A stretch of DNA of 37,370 bases from Paludibacter sp. Lineage in GTDB: Bacteria; Bacteroidota; Bacteroidia; Bacteroidales; Paludibacteraceae. A model generated the notes under the pieces. That model searched no databases, had not been told where the DNA came from, and saw nothing but the letters and a program-made list of their open reading frames with translations. The stretch spans positions 1 through 37,370 of the forward strand of contig JADGPS010000029.1 of NCBI GenBank assembly GCA_017882285.1, written 5' to 3'. Position 1 is the stretch's first letter. Each line of letters opens with the position of its first letter. Made by a program: the position numbers and the translations under genes. Positions 22,572 through 32,165 of the stretch are shown in pieces.

Positions 22572-23810
22572 TTAATTTTTTAAGTTTATTGATGGTTGTT
22601 GCCAGCTAAATGGCAATTTTTTGTTAAGCATTAACTTAGCTTGTCCGGTCAACCATAAATAATGATCTGTATCTAACTCGTTATCAATGGTTACAAACTT
22701 ACTTTCTCCTATAGGTGCTTCGTGAACACATTTAAATATAGCAGTTGCTTCGTCTATTTCGTCAAACATTGCAACATAAATCATTTCTGCACCACTTTGA
22801 ATTGCACCGGCTAATTGTTTCCAATAAAAATTACCTTTATTGCGCGGGATTTGGTTTATTTTAGATCCTATTTTCATGTTATACCAGCTAAAACCCGGAA
22901 ATACGGTGGGTACATAATCTACCCCATGTTTTTTGCACCACATAACATCTTCTTCAATATGAGGAAGAAAAGTATCATATCTTTCTTCATCGAATCTTCC
23001 AACAAACCAAGGATGTAGTATATCGATATTTTGTAGTAAGGTATGTAATTGGGAATCACTTTCGGTATCATTTGTAAGTGTTCGCCAATATGTAGGAACA
23101 CCCAATAATACAGAATTTTTATTATCCTTCAAAGAATTGACAATTTTATTAGCAGCATCCAGCCCATATTTACGTTTATCATTAAATCCCACTCCCCAAA
23201 CAGCCACCAGTGGCTTCCCATTGTGAAAGAGATAGTTTGAGTATTTGTTTCTATCATTGACCCCGAACTCCTTTACGATTGAATTCCAATCGTCCATCAG
23301 TATTGTATAATCATCCGCCTCCATGCCTGACAAATCATACATTACCGCTACAACTCTTTCATATTTTTTTGCTGATGCCAATACAGACTTCAACACTTTG
23401 TGCGAATGATTTCTGCCACTTTCAGATTTTAATGTGACAATGAAACGTTGGAGAAACACACCGTCAATGCCGTATTCTTTCATCCATTTGAAATGTAAAT
23501 CAATTGTTGATTCGTCATAGGAACTAAATACATAAGCAGTTTCTCCATTGGCATAACGGAAATCAGTAGGATACTTATTGGTGTACTCGCGCATATCAGG
23601 CCACATATCAATTTTACACATACCCGGTTCAAAAAGTTGTTTCTTTTGATAATGATTCCAACCTCTGTCTGCACCGTCAGTTGGAGTATTAAACCAACCT
23701 TGATAACCCGCCATTACAAGTCCCTTGTAAGAATCAAATTTTGTAGCAGAAAATGAGAACAATGGGAGGAATATTAAAATAGTCAGCAAATATCTTCTTG
23801 AAGTAACCAT
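22572..23810 (-). CDS. Secreted GH71/GH99-like glycoside hydrolase
   Basis: A 412-residue exported enzyme; signal peptide about 1-21 (LLTILIFLPLFSFSA). It has the all-along GH99/GH71-like barrel: GYQGWFNTPTDG (35-46), LHFKWMKEYGIDGVFLQRF (105-123), YDLSGM (158-163), AVWGVGFND (203-211), FPGFSWYNM (304-312) and the acidic segment AMFDEIDEATA (347-357), likely the catalytic face. GH99 enzymes are endo-alpha-mannanases; GH71 enzymes are endo-alpha-1,3-glucanases. It lacks a T9SS tail, unlike its paralogue at 34609, so it may stay in the periplasm. The promoter lies 30 bases upstream. It is downstream of the regulator gene on the same strand. Confidence 0.85.
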   Translation of the reverse strand: MVTSRRYLLTILIFLPLFSFSATKFDSYKGLVMAGYQGWFNTPTDGADRGWNHYQKKQLFEPGMCKIDMWPDMREYTNKYPTDFRYANGETAYVFSSYDESTIDLHFKWMKEYGIDGVFLQRFIVTLKSESGRNHSHKVLKSVLASAKKYERVVAVMYDLSGMEADDYTILMDDWNSIVKEFGVNDRNKYSNYLFHNGKPLVAVWGVGFNDKRKYGLDAANKIVNSLKDNKNSVLLGVPTYWRTLTNDTESDSQLHTLLQNIDILHPWFVGRFDEERYDTFLPHIEEDVMWCKKHGVDYVPTVFPGFSWYNMKIGSKINQIPRNKGNFYWKQLAGAIQSGAEMIYVAMFDEIDEATAIFKCVHEAPIGESKFVTIDNELDTDHYLWLTGQAKLMLNKKLPFSWQQPSINLKN

Positions 23811-23839
23811 AATAAATTTTTTTATGAAATAATTTATTA

Positions 23840-23847
23840 CAAAGATA
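23840..23847 (-). promoter_or_regulatory. -7 box TATCTTTG of the periplasmic GH99-like gene
   Basis: An exact TAnnTTTG match; the implied leader is about 25 bases. It gives this gene its own start separate from the upstream regulator. Confidence 0.55.
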
Positions 23848-23931
23848 TTAGCGAGGTATAAATAAAAGATTAATTTATTATTAATGTCGCATTAAGATAT
23901 TGAAATAAAAGAATAAATTATTGTATTTGTA

Positions 23932-26562
23932 CTATGATTTTATTAATTCGTCAAAAGTACGGGAATAATTATCATTTAATATGAGTTTATAATCGCGACA
24001 GAAGTTATTATAAAAAGAAAGCGCAGCACTTTTCTTTCCTAGCTTAATTAAAGATTTGCATTTATAAATCAGTGCATCTTCATCGATCGAATCCTGAATT
24101 AAAATAGCTTCGGCAACCTGTAACAGCAATTTATGATTCTTGCTTTCATCTGCCTGTTTTGCTAATACAAGTAATGCATCAATTACTGTGGTTGAGAATT
24201 CTGCCTTGAAAGAATCAACCCATTCGGTTTGTGTATTGGGTAAAAGCAAACCCTGTGAAGCCATAGAAAGTACCATGGAGAGATCATTCTCACTGAAATT
24301 CACATTTTTCTCTTTGATGCGTTGGGCAAAATCCATCAATACAATATAATCGCAAACAAAAGGATGCTGCATATCTGTACACCAATAGGTATTATCATTA
24401 TTTATATTGAATCCTTCAATTTCCTCCAGTAAAGAATGAAGCTTGTTGATATTCACATTTCGATTGTTTCTTGCACTGGTTTCCGACTTATCAAACCACA
24501 AAATTTCATCCAAATTCATTGATGAGATACCTTTATTGTTTTTGTAAGTATACAGTAAAATAAGCAACAATAAATTTTTAATTGTTGGTGTAAACAAGGC
24601 TGTTATATCATTCCCATCTTTATTAATTGCCTGAAAACCACCTATAAGCGATATGGATGAAGGTATAATTTGTTTCTTTATAACTAATTGTGAAAAATTT
24701 GCAAAGTTCCTTGACGTTTCGGTTGTATGCCCTGTAACTGAATCGGATTGAAATTGAGGTAATCCGCTATCCTTTTTGTTTTTCCTTCGTCTTCTTAGCC
24801 ACAATGTGAGAATAAAAATATTCAGAACAAATAAGAAAAATAATGAGGCGAAAAACAAGGTGTCCCTGGAAAAACCGGAGCCCGATTTTATATTTGACTG
24901 AAGGATTTCAGCCAATGGATAGGTGGGATAATTCAGTTTATAAAAATTGACTTTGTATTTATTTTGCAATGTTCTGTTTAAAGTCACAGCAACAAAATAT
25001 TGTCTTTCAGATACGAAAAAAAGATCGCAATAAGAACCGGTATCACTAAATTTATAAGGAATGGAATCTGCCAAAAGGATTAGCCCTTCTTTGTTTTTAT
25101 TTAATTTATATAAATGTATCCAAGTATTAAACCTGTTTCCTGAATATCCTAATGTATACAGATCAGATCCATTTTCATCAACCACCATGGACCGGGACTG
25201 AACCATGCCTTTGAGCAATTCCATGCTCCATTTCTTCTCTACCTTAAAATCTTTAAGCGAGATTGAATATAAATCGCAAAAAGTATGGGGAGAGAATTGT
25301 TGTTCACCGGTCTTATTACCAAAACCTCCGAATAAAAACATTTCATTCCCTTGTAAAGCAGTTGCGGCTAAATAACGAGGCTGAATATATTTACTCAATG
25401 AATAGCGTTTCCATTTTGAAGTAGTTGGATTAAACTTCATTATATCACTATGATAGGTATAGTATCCATAACCGCCGAAACAAATCAAAGAAGAGTCAAC
25501 GGGTGAAATTAACACGTTATGATGCCAATAACTTGGTTCACGTATATCACCGGCATTTAAAGTCCAGGTATTAGTCTTAAAATTATATTTTGATATATTC
25601 GTTTTATCAAAATCATAAGACCACAATTCGTTTGTAAACGGATTATATACCAGTTGATTTGCAAGCGTGTGGTATGGCTTACCTTTTTTGTAAATAAAAG
25701 TGTCAACCCGGGCATTCGAGCCTAAATGATGTACATACATTAATGTCTGACCAACTATATATAAGTCTGATTTTACCGGATTAAAAGCAATTAAAGGTTT
25801 ATCCTTCATTTCCAGCGAATCAAAAAGTTGCCAATGAACATGAGAATCAATTAACCAAAATGGATTATTTACTTTAGCTTTTAAATGAGATATATCATCA
25901 TAAACAACATTATCTCCATGTTCTCTTAACGTCCAATGAAACAATATTTTATTAGAAAGATTGCTTATAATTATATTACTCACAATTATAGGTGCAGCAT
26001 CAGTAGTAAAAAAACGTGGATGTTCATTTACACCAAAATAAATTTCAAACTTATCATAAGCTGGTGCTTTATCAGAGAGTATTATTTCACGTTTGATCCC
26101 GTTTAATGATATCTCAAATGACTTTTTTTGTGGGATGTAACTCAGCTTAACATGTAACCATTCACCTTTACTGAACCGGGGAACATCTTTTAATAGTATA
26201 AGTTGTTTCTTGTCATTTCCACAGACAAACCAAAAAGCATCCTGTCCATTTGAATTACTTGAAAGAATGTCAATATTTGTACTATCATTAGCTACTATAC
26301 GACAAATATATCCAAAAATTGAATTTTCATTTCGAACATTAAGATCGAATTCCAAATTAAAACCACGGGGTAAATACATGGGTTCTTGTGAACATAAAGA
26401 AAGACCGGTTCGTTTGTCTTTAATCTCTTGATGAGAATAAAAATATAATCCGCCAATTGATGAAGGAATTGCATTTATGCAGGATACATCCAAAATCAAA
26501 AGTAGGATAAGATATAATTTGATGATTCTAAATAGTTTATAACTAAATAACATAAATTGCAT
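23932..26562 (-). CDS. Membrane-spanning regulator: lectin-Kelch sensor, SARP-like output
   Basis: An 876-residue one-component regulator, as I read it. A signal-anchor-like hydrophobic start (10-31) leads into a LamG/concanavalin-like sandwich (about 37-210), then Kelch-type blades about 250-550 (FGGYGYYTYHSDIMKFNPTT, 362-381; FGGFG, 410-414). One transmembrane helix follows (567-588), with the positive-inside cluster LRRRRKNKK. The cytosolic part has a winged-helix segment (about 636-720; FTPTIKNLLLLILLYTYKNN, LDEILWFDKSETSARNNRN), the style of SARP/OmpR-type DNA binding, and a C-terminal TPR-like BTAD segment (about 780-876). It probably senses a glycan outside and controls the surrounding enzymes. 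It lies just upstream of the GH99-like gene, same strand. Confidence 0.78.
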   Translation of the reverse strand: MQFMLFSYKLFRIIKLYLILLLILDVSCINAIPSSIGGLYFYSHQEIKDKRTGLSLCSQEPMYLPRGFNLEFDLNVRNENSIFGYICRIVANDSTNIDILSSNSNGQDAFWFVCGNDKKQLILLKDVPRFSKGEWLHVKLSYIPQKKSFEISLNGIKREIILSDKAPAYDKFEIYFGVNEHPRFFTTDAAPIIVSNIIISNLSNKILFHWTLREHGDNVVYDDISHLKAKVNNPFWLIDSHVHWQLFDSLEMKDKPLIAFNPVKSDLYIVGQTLMYVHHLGSNARVDTFIYKKGKPYHTLANQLVYNPFTNELWSYDFDKTNISKYNFKTNTWTLNAGDIREPSYWHHNVLISPVDSSLICFGGYGYYTYHSDIMKFNPTTSKWKRYSLSKYIQPRYLAATALQGNEMFLFGGFGNKTGEQQFSPHTFCDLYSISLKDFKVEKKWSMELLKGMVQSRSMVVDENGSDLYTLGYSGNRFNTWIHLYKLNKNKEGLILLADSIPYKFSDTGSYCDLFFVSERQYFVAVTLNRTLQNKYKVNFYKLNYPTYPLAEILQSNIKSGSGFSRDTLFFASLFFLFVLNIFILTLWLRRRRKNKKDSGLPQFQSDSVTGHTTETSRNFANFSQLVIKKQIIPSSISLIGGFQAINKDGNDITALFTPTIKNLLLLILLYTYKNNKGISSMNLDEILWFDKSETSARNNRNVNINKLHSLLEEIEGFNINNDNTYWCTDMQHPFVCDYIVLMDFAQRIKEKNVNFSENDLSMVLSMASQGLLLPNTQTEWVDSFKAEFSTTVIDALLVLAKQADESKNHKLLLQVAEAILIQDSIDEDALIYKCKSLIKLGKKSAALSFYNNFCRDYKLILNDNYSRTFDELIKS

Positions 26563-26588
26563 TTAATAATGGAAATATACTCAAGTCA

Positions 26589-26596
26589 CAAAAATA
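26589..26596 (-). promoter_or_regulatory. Regulator-gene -7 box TATTTTTG
   Basis: Matches TAnnTTTG on the minus strand, 26 bases upstream of the regulator ATG. No clear -33 element. AT-rich context lowers confidence. Confidence 0.4.
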
Positions 26597-26713
26597 GACA
26601 ATTTTGTTGACTTGTTATTAATAATAAACATTATTCTGCATGTTTAATACTTTAAATTATATAAAAACTATAAAATTAATTTTCAACTGGTTAAAACACA
26701 ATAAGAAATTAAA

Positions 26714-26754
26714 AGTGAGATAGGTTTTTGTAATAAACAAAAACCTATCTCACT
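26714..26754. repeat. Perfect 18-bp inverted repeat
   Basis: AGTGAGATAGGTTTTTGT (26714-26731) and its exact reverse complement (26737-26754) are separated by a 5-base loop, AATAA. It lies about 140 bases beyond the stop of the phosphoesterase gene and could be the terminator of that operon, although the T-run is inside the stem rather than after it. Otherwise it may be a protein-binding site. Confidence 0.75.
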
Positions 26755-26891
26755 AATTAAAAGCATAATGAATCTATGCTTGAATTAATCAAGTATCTTA
26801 TAATAGATTGATTTTTCAAGATTTGAGAAGCTGATTAAAGAAGTCTTTTTTTGAACGGCTTTGAGATGTCATTTGATTCAAGAAATTACAA

Positions 26892-27986
26892 CTATTCAGT
26901 CAAAGCAGAAATATCTACTGTGTCAAAAGGAGTACAACTAAATCCACCAAAATATTTAAACTCAATCCTAGAAGTAGCTTCATCGATATTCAATAAGCCA
27001 TAACCATGCAAAGTGCATTGTTTATAATAGGTTACAAATGGCTTTTCTGCTGTCAGCATAGCTTTACGATCCTCCAAGGTAGTCGGTTCATAAGTAGGTA
27101 AGTTTGCTGCAATAGAAGTACCATACTGAGTTATGACGTTACTTGTTGAAACTTCGTTTCTATTACTAATGACACTTGATGCCATAATCTGAACAATAGG
27201 ACCCCATTGAGTTGTACGCCGCACGACAGAGTAACGGTGCAGGTGACCAACTAAGGCGATTAATTTATTGGTTGCCATAACCTGTAAGAGTCGTTGCCGA
27301 CTTACATCATCAGTACTGTACATGTGCCAGCAACGTTCAGTAACGGGAATAACCGGTTGATGAAATATAGCAAATTTATAAGTAGCAGTTGAAGCTTTAG
27401 CAGCATTGTCAAGCCATGTAATCGGATCAACATCACTTCGTTCATAATAATCGCAGACAAAAAATTCAATATTCCCTACTTTATAGGAATAATTGGCAGA
27501 ATTGATAGAATTATTCCCAGTCTGTTTCCGAAACATGGGAATATAATTGTTGTTAAAAGCCAGCTTAGCAGGATCTCCTGAAGTAACGTCATGATTTCCT
27601 TTTGCAATAATCCATGGCACTCCAAGACCGGAATTGTCAACGGCACTCATGATGCTTTTAGCCATTTGGTCGGCTTTACTGTCACCGGCCAGCCCTTCGG
27701 AAATATCACCGAGTTGAATAACTGATTTGATTTGAGGAGAACTGGTTTTGACAACATTCCCCAAAAGTTTCATAAAGTCATCCCAATTAGTCTTTGTATT
27801 GGCAGTATACCCTTCTATCTGGCTTAAATCGGCTGCCTGATATGTATTTACCCATTGGAAGTCATGATCCTCCATTTTATCATAATGTGTATCACCTAAT
27901 AAGATGAAACTACTTGACTGTGCTCTCATAGCAAAAGGGCACATAAACAGAGCAAAAATTACTATAAAATGATTGATTTTTTTCAT
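26892..27986 (-). CDS. Secreted calcineurin-like metallophosphoesterase
   Basis: A 364-residue exported enzyme; signal peptide about 1-22 (IVIFALFMCPFAMRA). All metal-site motifs of the family are visible: GDTH (31-34), LGD (92-94), GNHD (130-133), FHQ (207-209) and GHLHR (246-250). It hydrolyses a phosphomono- or diester; substrate unknown. No T9SS tail is seen, so it is probably periplasmic. It is 40 bases downstream of the T9SS protein gene and likely in one operon with it. Two further phosphoesterase genes lie on the other side of the divergent promoter, which fits a locus that removes phosphate from a polymer. Confidence 0.88.
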   Translation of the reverse strand: MKKINHFIVIFALFMCPFAMRAQSSSFILLGDTHYDKMEDHDFQWVNTYQAADLSQIEGYTANTKTNWDDFMKLLGNVVKTSSPQIKSVIQLGDISEGLAGDSKADQMAKSIMSAVDNSGLGVPWIIAKGNHDVTSGDPAKLAFNNNYIPMFRKQTGNNSINSANYSYKVGNIEFFVCDYYERSDVDPITWLDNAAKASTATYKFAIFHQPVIPVTERCWHMYSTDDVSRQRLLQVMATNKLIALVGHLHRYSVVRRTTQWGPIVQIMASSVISNRNEVSTSNVITQYGTSIAANLPTYEPTTLEDRKAMLTAEKPFVTYYKQCTLHGYGLLNIDEATSRIEFKYFGGFSCTPFDTVDISALTE

Positions 27987-28026
27987 TGAACTATTTTTTA
28001 ATTGTTACAATTTTAAATTTGATAAA

Positions 28027-29607
28027 CTATTGAATAATAAGTTCTGATACCAGTATTGAACCCGTATTAGTGAGTGATTTTACATAATATATTCCCTGTT
28101 GCAAATCATTTACCGGCACTACTGCAACGGGAAATAAGATTTTCTTTACCAGCATTCCACTAATAGAAAAAATTGAAAATTCTTTCAAAGAATTAGCATT
28201 CGAAAGTGTAATCTGCGAATGAGCCGGATTAGGGTAAATATTTAATTTGTCAACAGAATGGGTAATTACTTTAGTAGCATCCGATCGTACCATCTGGATA
28301 TTGTTTACATTAACTGTCTGGCTTCCGTTCCTGCAATTATACACAAAACGGACATATTTGGTATCCAGAGGTATGTCTGCTACGATTCTTGCAACACTTG
28401 AAGTGATGGGATTACACTTATTAAAGAAACTGACATTATTCCACGTAGAAGCATCGGCAGATGTTTCAATTGTAAACATTCCGGCAAATGTTGTTGCTTC
28501 CACCATAGAAATATCAAATGCCAGTTGTTTCATTTGATTGGCAGTTGAAACAATGAAGGATGCCTTTTCGGTTGCAAACTGCACTTGTGATGTAACTGTA
28601 CCTGAAATGTTATTGGCGATCCAACCGGTTGTTGTTTCATTCCAAGAGTTGGTACCATTTATTGCATCAAATTTAATATCTACATCAGCAGATGTTGACT
28701 TTATTTTTTTTACTGTGATATTTGCTTTACGTGTACCCCATGATGATTTAAGGACAACACTTTGTTTTGAAACAATTGAAAAATTGGTGGGCATGGCGGA
28801 TTCAAGTGTTGTACCAGCCGGAAGTTTAAAATTAAAGCTTACACTTGTCAAATCGGCTTCATTATTCATAATGAAAGTATAATTTAAAGGCAATCCGGAC
28901 ATATCGTTAATCAGTGGAGCAACAAGTTCGCCTAACGCATCAAGTGTGTAGAAGGTTAGTGAATTAATATAATCATGTGCCACCTCCAAATAAGTAGGAT
29001 CAAGTGGCCCTGTAATATCTTCAATATCTGTTCCTTCAGGTGCTACTGCACCAATTAGAGAGACCCAACGTTGCATCCAACTTTGACTTGCATCGAACAA
29101 ATCCTTAGCATATAGTTTAAAAGTAACAGACCCGGTAGTAATAATTTTAAGGTTATCTGCATAGTACCATGCAGTTTGATTAACAGTAGTGCCTGTTCCA
29201 AACACATACTCTTTGTCGTCAAAAGATACGACACATTTAAAGTTAACCGTGTTTCCTGGATTCGGGTTACTACCACTGCGCTTATGGTTCATACTAAATT
29301 TCTTTATATATAATGTTGAACCATTTTGTGGAGTTACAACGAATGTATGATATAAGCCATCATTATAATCAGCACCTCCAAAAGGAAATCCTTTTGAAAC
29401 AAAAAATCCTGATCCGGATGAAGCAGTTACTCCAACACGAGCATAATCAGAAAAAGCAAGATTCTGAACCTTTACCCTGGCTGCTTTATTTGTGGGATCG
29501 CCACCACCATCGGTAAGATTATAGACACCTAAGGTGTCTATTTGAGCACTAAGAGTAGAAAAGATTCCCACTATCATGATTAGAAATATTAGTTTGACTT
29601 TTTTCAT
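28027..29607 (-). CDS. T9SS-exported beta-rich surface protein of unknown function
   Basis: A 526-residue protein with signal peptide 1-21 (LIFLIMIVGIFSTLSA). The first 190 residues are beta-rich, with tryptophan and glycine motifs like those of jelly-roll carbohydrate-binding domains (GGGDPTNKAARVKVQNLAF). The middle (about 215-450) has further beta-sandwich segments. The last 70 residues are a type IX secretion sorting domain: LNIYPNPAHSQITLS, then SISGMLVK and LQQGIYYVK. I see no catalytic motif. It probably binds a glycan at the surface and accompanies the enzymes. First gene of the minus-strand operon, divergent from GH92. Confidence 0.82.
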   Translation of the reverse strand: MKKVKLIFLIMIVGIFSTLSAQIDTLGVYNLTDGGGDPTNKAARVKVQNLAFSDYARVGVTASSGSGFFVSKGFPFGGADYNDGLYHTFVVTPQNGSTLYIKKFSMNHKRSGSNPNPGNTVNFKCVVSFDDKEYVFGTGTTVNQTAWYYADNLKIITTGSVTFKLYAKDLFDASQSWMQRWVSLIGAVAPEGTDIEDITGPLDPTYLEVAHDYINSLTFYTLDALGELVAPLINDMSGLPLNYTFIMNNEADLTSVSFNFKLPAGTTLESAMPTNFSIVSKQSVVLKSSWGTRKANITVKKIKSTSADVDIKFDAINGTNSWNETTTGWIANNISGTVTSQVQFATEKASFIVSTANQMKQLAFDISMVEATTFAGMFTIETSADASTWNNVSFFNKCNPITSSVARIVADIPLDTKYVRFVYNCRNGSQTVNVNNIQMVRSDATKVITHSVDKLNIYPNPAHSQITLSNANSLKEFSIFSISGMLVKKILFPVAVVPVNDLQQGIYYVKSLTNTGSILVSELIIQ

Positions 29608-29815
29608 TGTAGAAATTAATTATTGGTTACCAAATTGTATTACAATGTAAATATAAGGTCTGATTATTAAAAAAGACTTAACAAAAAATTAATTTACACA
29701 TTTTAGTCAAAAAAAAAAGATATTAAATATTTATTAAGCAATTATTAAGCATGCCGTAATACTTTTGAATAAAAAATGAATTTTCATAGTCAAAATAATA
29801 TATAAACTTGCGTCG
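29608..29815. promoter_or_regulatory. Divergent control region of the glycan locus
   Basis: The 208 bases between the surface-protein operon (minus) and the GH92 operon (plus) hold two direct copies of TTATTAAGCA (29731-29740 and 29742-29751; 11-base period, one helical turn) just upstream of the GH92 -7 box TACTTTTG (29760-29767). The position and the period suit an activator or repressor site. The minus-side promoter is not obvious. Confidence 0.5.
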
Positions 29816-32086
29816 ATGAAAAAACTTCTGGTTTTTCTACTCGTCACTTCCACATTAACAGGAAGTAGCTGTCAACAGACTTGTTCAACTCCAAATGAGA
29901 AACAGCCCGTGGATTATGTAAATCCATACATAGGGAATATAAGTCATTTATTAGTACCTACTTATCCTACAATTCATCTTCCCAACAGTATGTTGCGCGC
30001 TTATCCGGAACGCGCTGACTATACCGGCAATCAACTTTATGGTTTACCGGTAGCTGTTACGAGTCACAGAGGATGTTCTGCCTTTAACCTTAGTATTGCC
30101 AATTTAAGTGACAAAGAATCTATCAATACACCAGTAATTTTGTATAGTTATGACAATGAAGTAATTAAACCATATTATTATTCCGTATTTCTTGATGAAT
30201 TAGGCGCAGAAGTTAAATTTTCACCTTCCCATCAATCAGCAATATATGACATAACGTTATCAAAAAAAGATGGCTTTAAATTATTACTTAATTCTAAAAA
30301 CGGAGAACTTAAATTTGACGGAAATGCTGTAACAGGTTATCAGCAAATAGATAATTATTCAACGAATATATATATTTATCTTGAAACAAATTTAACCCCA
30401 ACTAAGAAAAGCGTTTTGGGAGGCAGCGGATTAAATTCAACGGTCGCTTCAGGGAAAAATGCTTGTGTTATTTTAGAATTTGAAGAAAACACACCGCAAA
30501 TTAAAGTTAGATACGGGATTTCATTTATCAGTACCGAGCAGGCTAAGAAAAACCTTTATCGGGAAATATTTGATTTTAATCTCGAGAAAGTAGCTCAGGA
30601 TGGCCGATCTTTATGGAATGAAAAGTTGGGAAAAATTAAAGTAACCGGCGATAATGATAATGATAAAACTATTTTCTACACCGCTTTATATCGCACTTAT
30701 GAGCGTATGATATGCATTTCTGAGGATGGTCAATATTATAGTGCTTCCGATGAAAAAATTCACAAAGACAATGGAAGCCCTTTTTATACTGATGATTGGA
30801 TTTGGGATACTTATCGTGCTGCTCATCCATTACATGTGATTATTGAACCCAAAATGGAAGTAAATATTATCAATTCCTTTTTACGCATGGCAGAGCAGAC
30901 ACCTAACTTTTGGATGCCGACTTTCCCTGAAGTTACAGGTGATAGTCGACGCATGAATAGTAATCATGGAGTTGCCACTGTAATTGATGCCTACAATAAA
31001 GGATTACGTGGATTTGACCTCAAAAAAGCCTATCAAGCATGCAAAGGTGCTATCACCGAAAAAACATTGGCTCCATGGTCAGGTATGAAAGCAGGTAAAT
31101 TGGATGAATATTACAAGCTCAATGGATACATCCCAGCTCTATGTGAAGGCGAGAAAGAAACCATTGCCGAGGTGCATCATTTTGAACGACGTCAACCTGT
31201 GGCTGTAACACTCGGTACTGTTTACGATGAATGGTGTTTGGCGCAAATAGCCAAGCAGTTAAATCTGAAAAAGGATTATGAATACTTCCTCAACCGTAGC
31301 CTCAACTACCGCAAAATATTCAATACTGAAACTCGCTTTTTCCACCCCCGCGATGAACAAGGTAATTTTTTAACCCCTTTCAGTTATGAATATTCAGGAG
31401 GCATCGGAGCCAGAAATACGTATGGCGAAAACAATGCATGGATTTATCGCTGGGATGTGCCTCATAATATTGCAGACCTTGTAAAACTAATGGGAGGTAG
31501 TGAAGCTTTTGTTGGCGAACTTGAACGAATGTACAATAAACCTTTAGGGAAAAGCAAATTTGAATTTTATGCCCAGTTGCCCGACCAAACAGGTAATGTT
31601 GGTCAATTCTCCATGGCAAACGAACCAAGTATGCATATACCTTACCTTTACAATTATGCCGGACAACCGTGGCGTACCCAAAAACGAATTCACACCTTAA
31701 TGAATCAATGGTTTAGAAATGATTTGATGGGTGTTCCAGGTGATGAAGATGGTGGTGGCATGTCGGCATTTGTCGTTTTTTCGATGATTGGATTCTATCC
31801 TGTTACGCCAGGATTACCAATCTATGTTATAGGATCACCATTTTTTGAAAACGTAAAAGTTGATCTTGGAAACAACAAAACCTTTGAAATTCAATGTATT
31901 AATTACGGTAAAGAAAACAAATACATACAATCGGCAAAACTCAATGGAAAAGATTGGGACAAATCCTGGTTTACCCATGAAGACCTGATGAAAGGTGGAA
32001 AACTTGAATTCACCATGGGCAATGTAGCAAATAAGAAATGGGCCAGCTTGCCGGCAACGTTGCCACCATCTTACAATATGGATTGA
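29816..32086 (+). CDS. GH92 alpha-mannosidase, putative lipoprotein
   Basis: A 756-residue exo-acting alpha-mannosidase. A short signal with TLTGSSCQQ (cysteine 19) suggests lipid anchoring. The N-terminal beta-sandwich starts VDYVNPYIGN (32-41), and the (alpha/alpha)6 domain contains TDDWIWDTYRAAHPL (325-339), FWMPTFPEVTGDSRRMNSNHG (365-385 in two pieces), the acid-type glutamate of TYGENNAWIYRW (E538) and the calcium/base segment PGDEDGGGMSAF (641-652). GH92 enzymes are calcium-dependent inverting mannosidases, with known members acting on alpha-1,2, -1,3 and -1,6 links and on mannose-1-phosphodiesters. It heads a plus-strand operon with a phosphoesterase, a GH99-like enzyme and another phosphoesterase. 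Confidence 0.93.
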   Translation: MKKLLVFLLVTSTLTGSSCQQTCSTPNEKQPVDYVNPYIGNISHLLVPTYPTIHLPNSMLRAYPERADYTGNQLYGLPVAVTSHRGCSAFNLSIANLSDKESINTPVILYSYDNEVIKPYYYSVFLDELGAEVKFSPSHQSAIYDITLSKKDGFKLLLNSKNGELKFDGNAVTGYQQIDNYSTNIYIYLETNLTPTKKSVLGGSGLNSTVASGKNACVILEFEENTPQIKVRYGISFISTEQAKKNLYREIFDFNLEKVAQDGRSLWNEKLGKIKVTGDNDNDKTIFYTALYRTYERMICISEDGQYYSASDEKIHKDNGSPFYTDDWIWDTYRAAHPLHVIIEPKMEVNIINSFLRMAEQTPNFWMPTFPEVTGDSRRMNSNHGVATVIDAYNKGLRGFDLKKAYQACKGAITEKTLAPWSGMKAGKLDEYYKLNGYIPALCEGEKETIAEVHHFERRQPVAVTLGTVYDEWCLAQIAKQLNLKKDYEYFLNRSLNYRKIFNTETRFFHPRDEQGNFLTPFSYEYSGGIGARNTYGENNAWIYRWDVPHNIADLVKLMGGSEAFVGELERMYNKPLGKSKFEFYAQLPDQTGNVGQFSMANEPSMHIPYLYNYAGQPWRTQKRIHTLMNQWFRNDLMGVPGDEDGGGMSAFVVFSMIGFYPVTPGLPIYVIGSPFFENVKVDLGNNKTFEIQCINYGKENKYIQSAKLNGKDWDKSWFTHEDLMKGGKLEFTMGNVANKKWASLPATLPPSYNMD

Positions 32087-32165
32087 CAATTTTATTGCCC
32101 GGCAGATGATTATACAAACAAAATGTACTGTAGTTAATTGAAGATAATTAAGAGCATTATTTAAA

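Larger units (their letters stand above)
26563..26891. other. 329-base gap between regulator and phosphoesterase operon
   Basis: No open frame of note. It holds the -7 box of the regulator (26589-26596), a perfect 18-bp inverted repeat (26714-26754) and otherwise AT-rich sequence. Confidence 0.6.
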
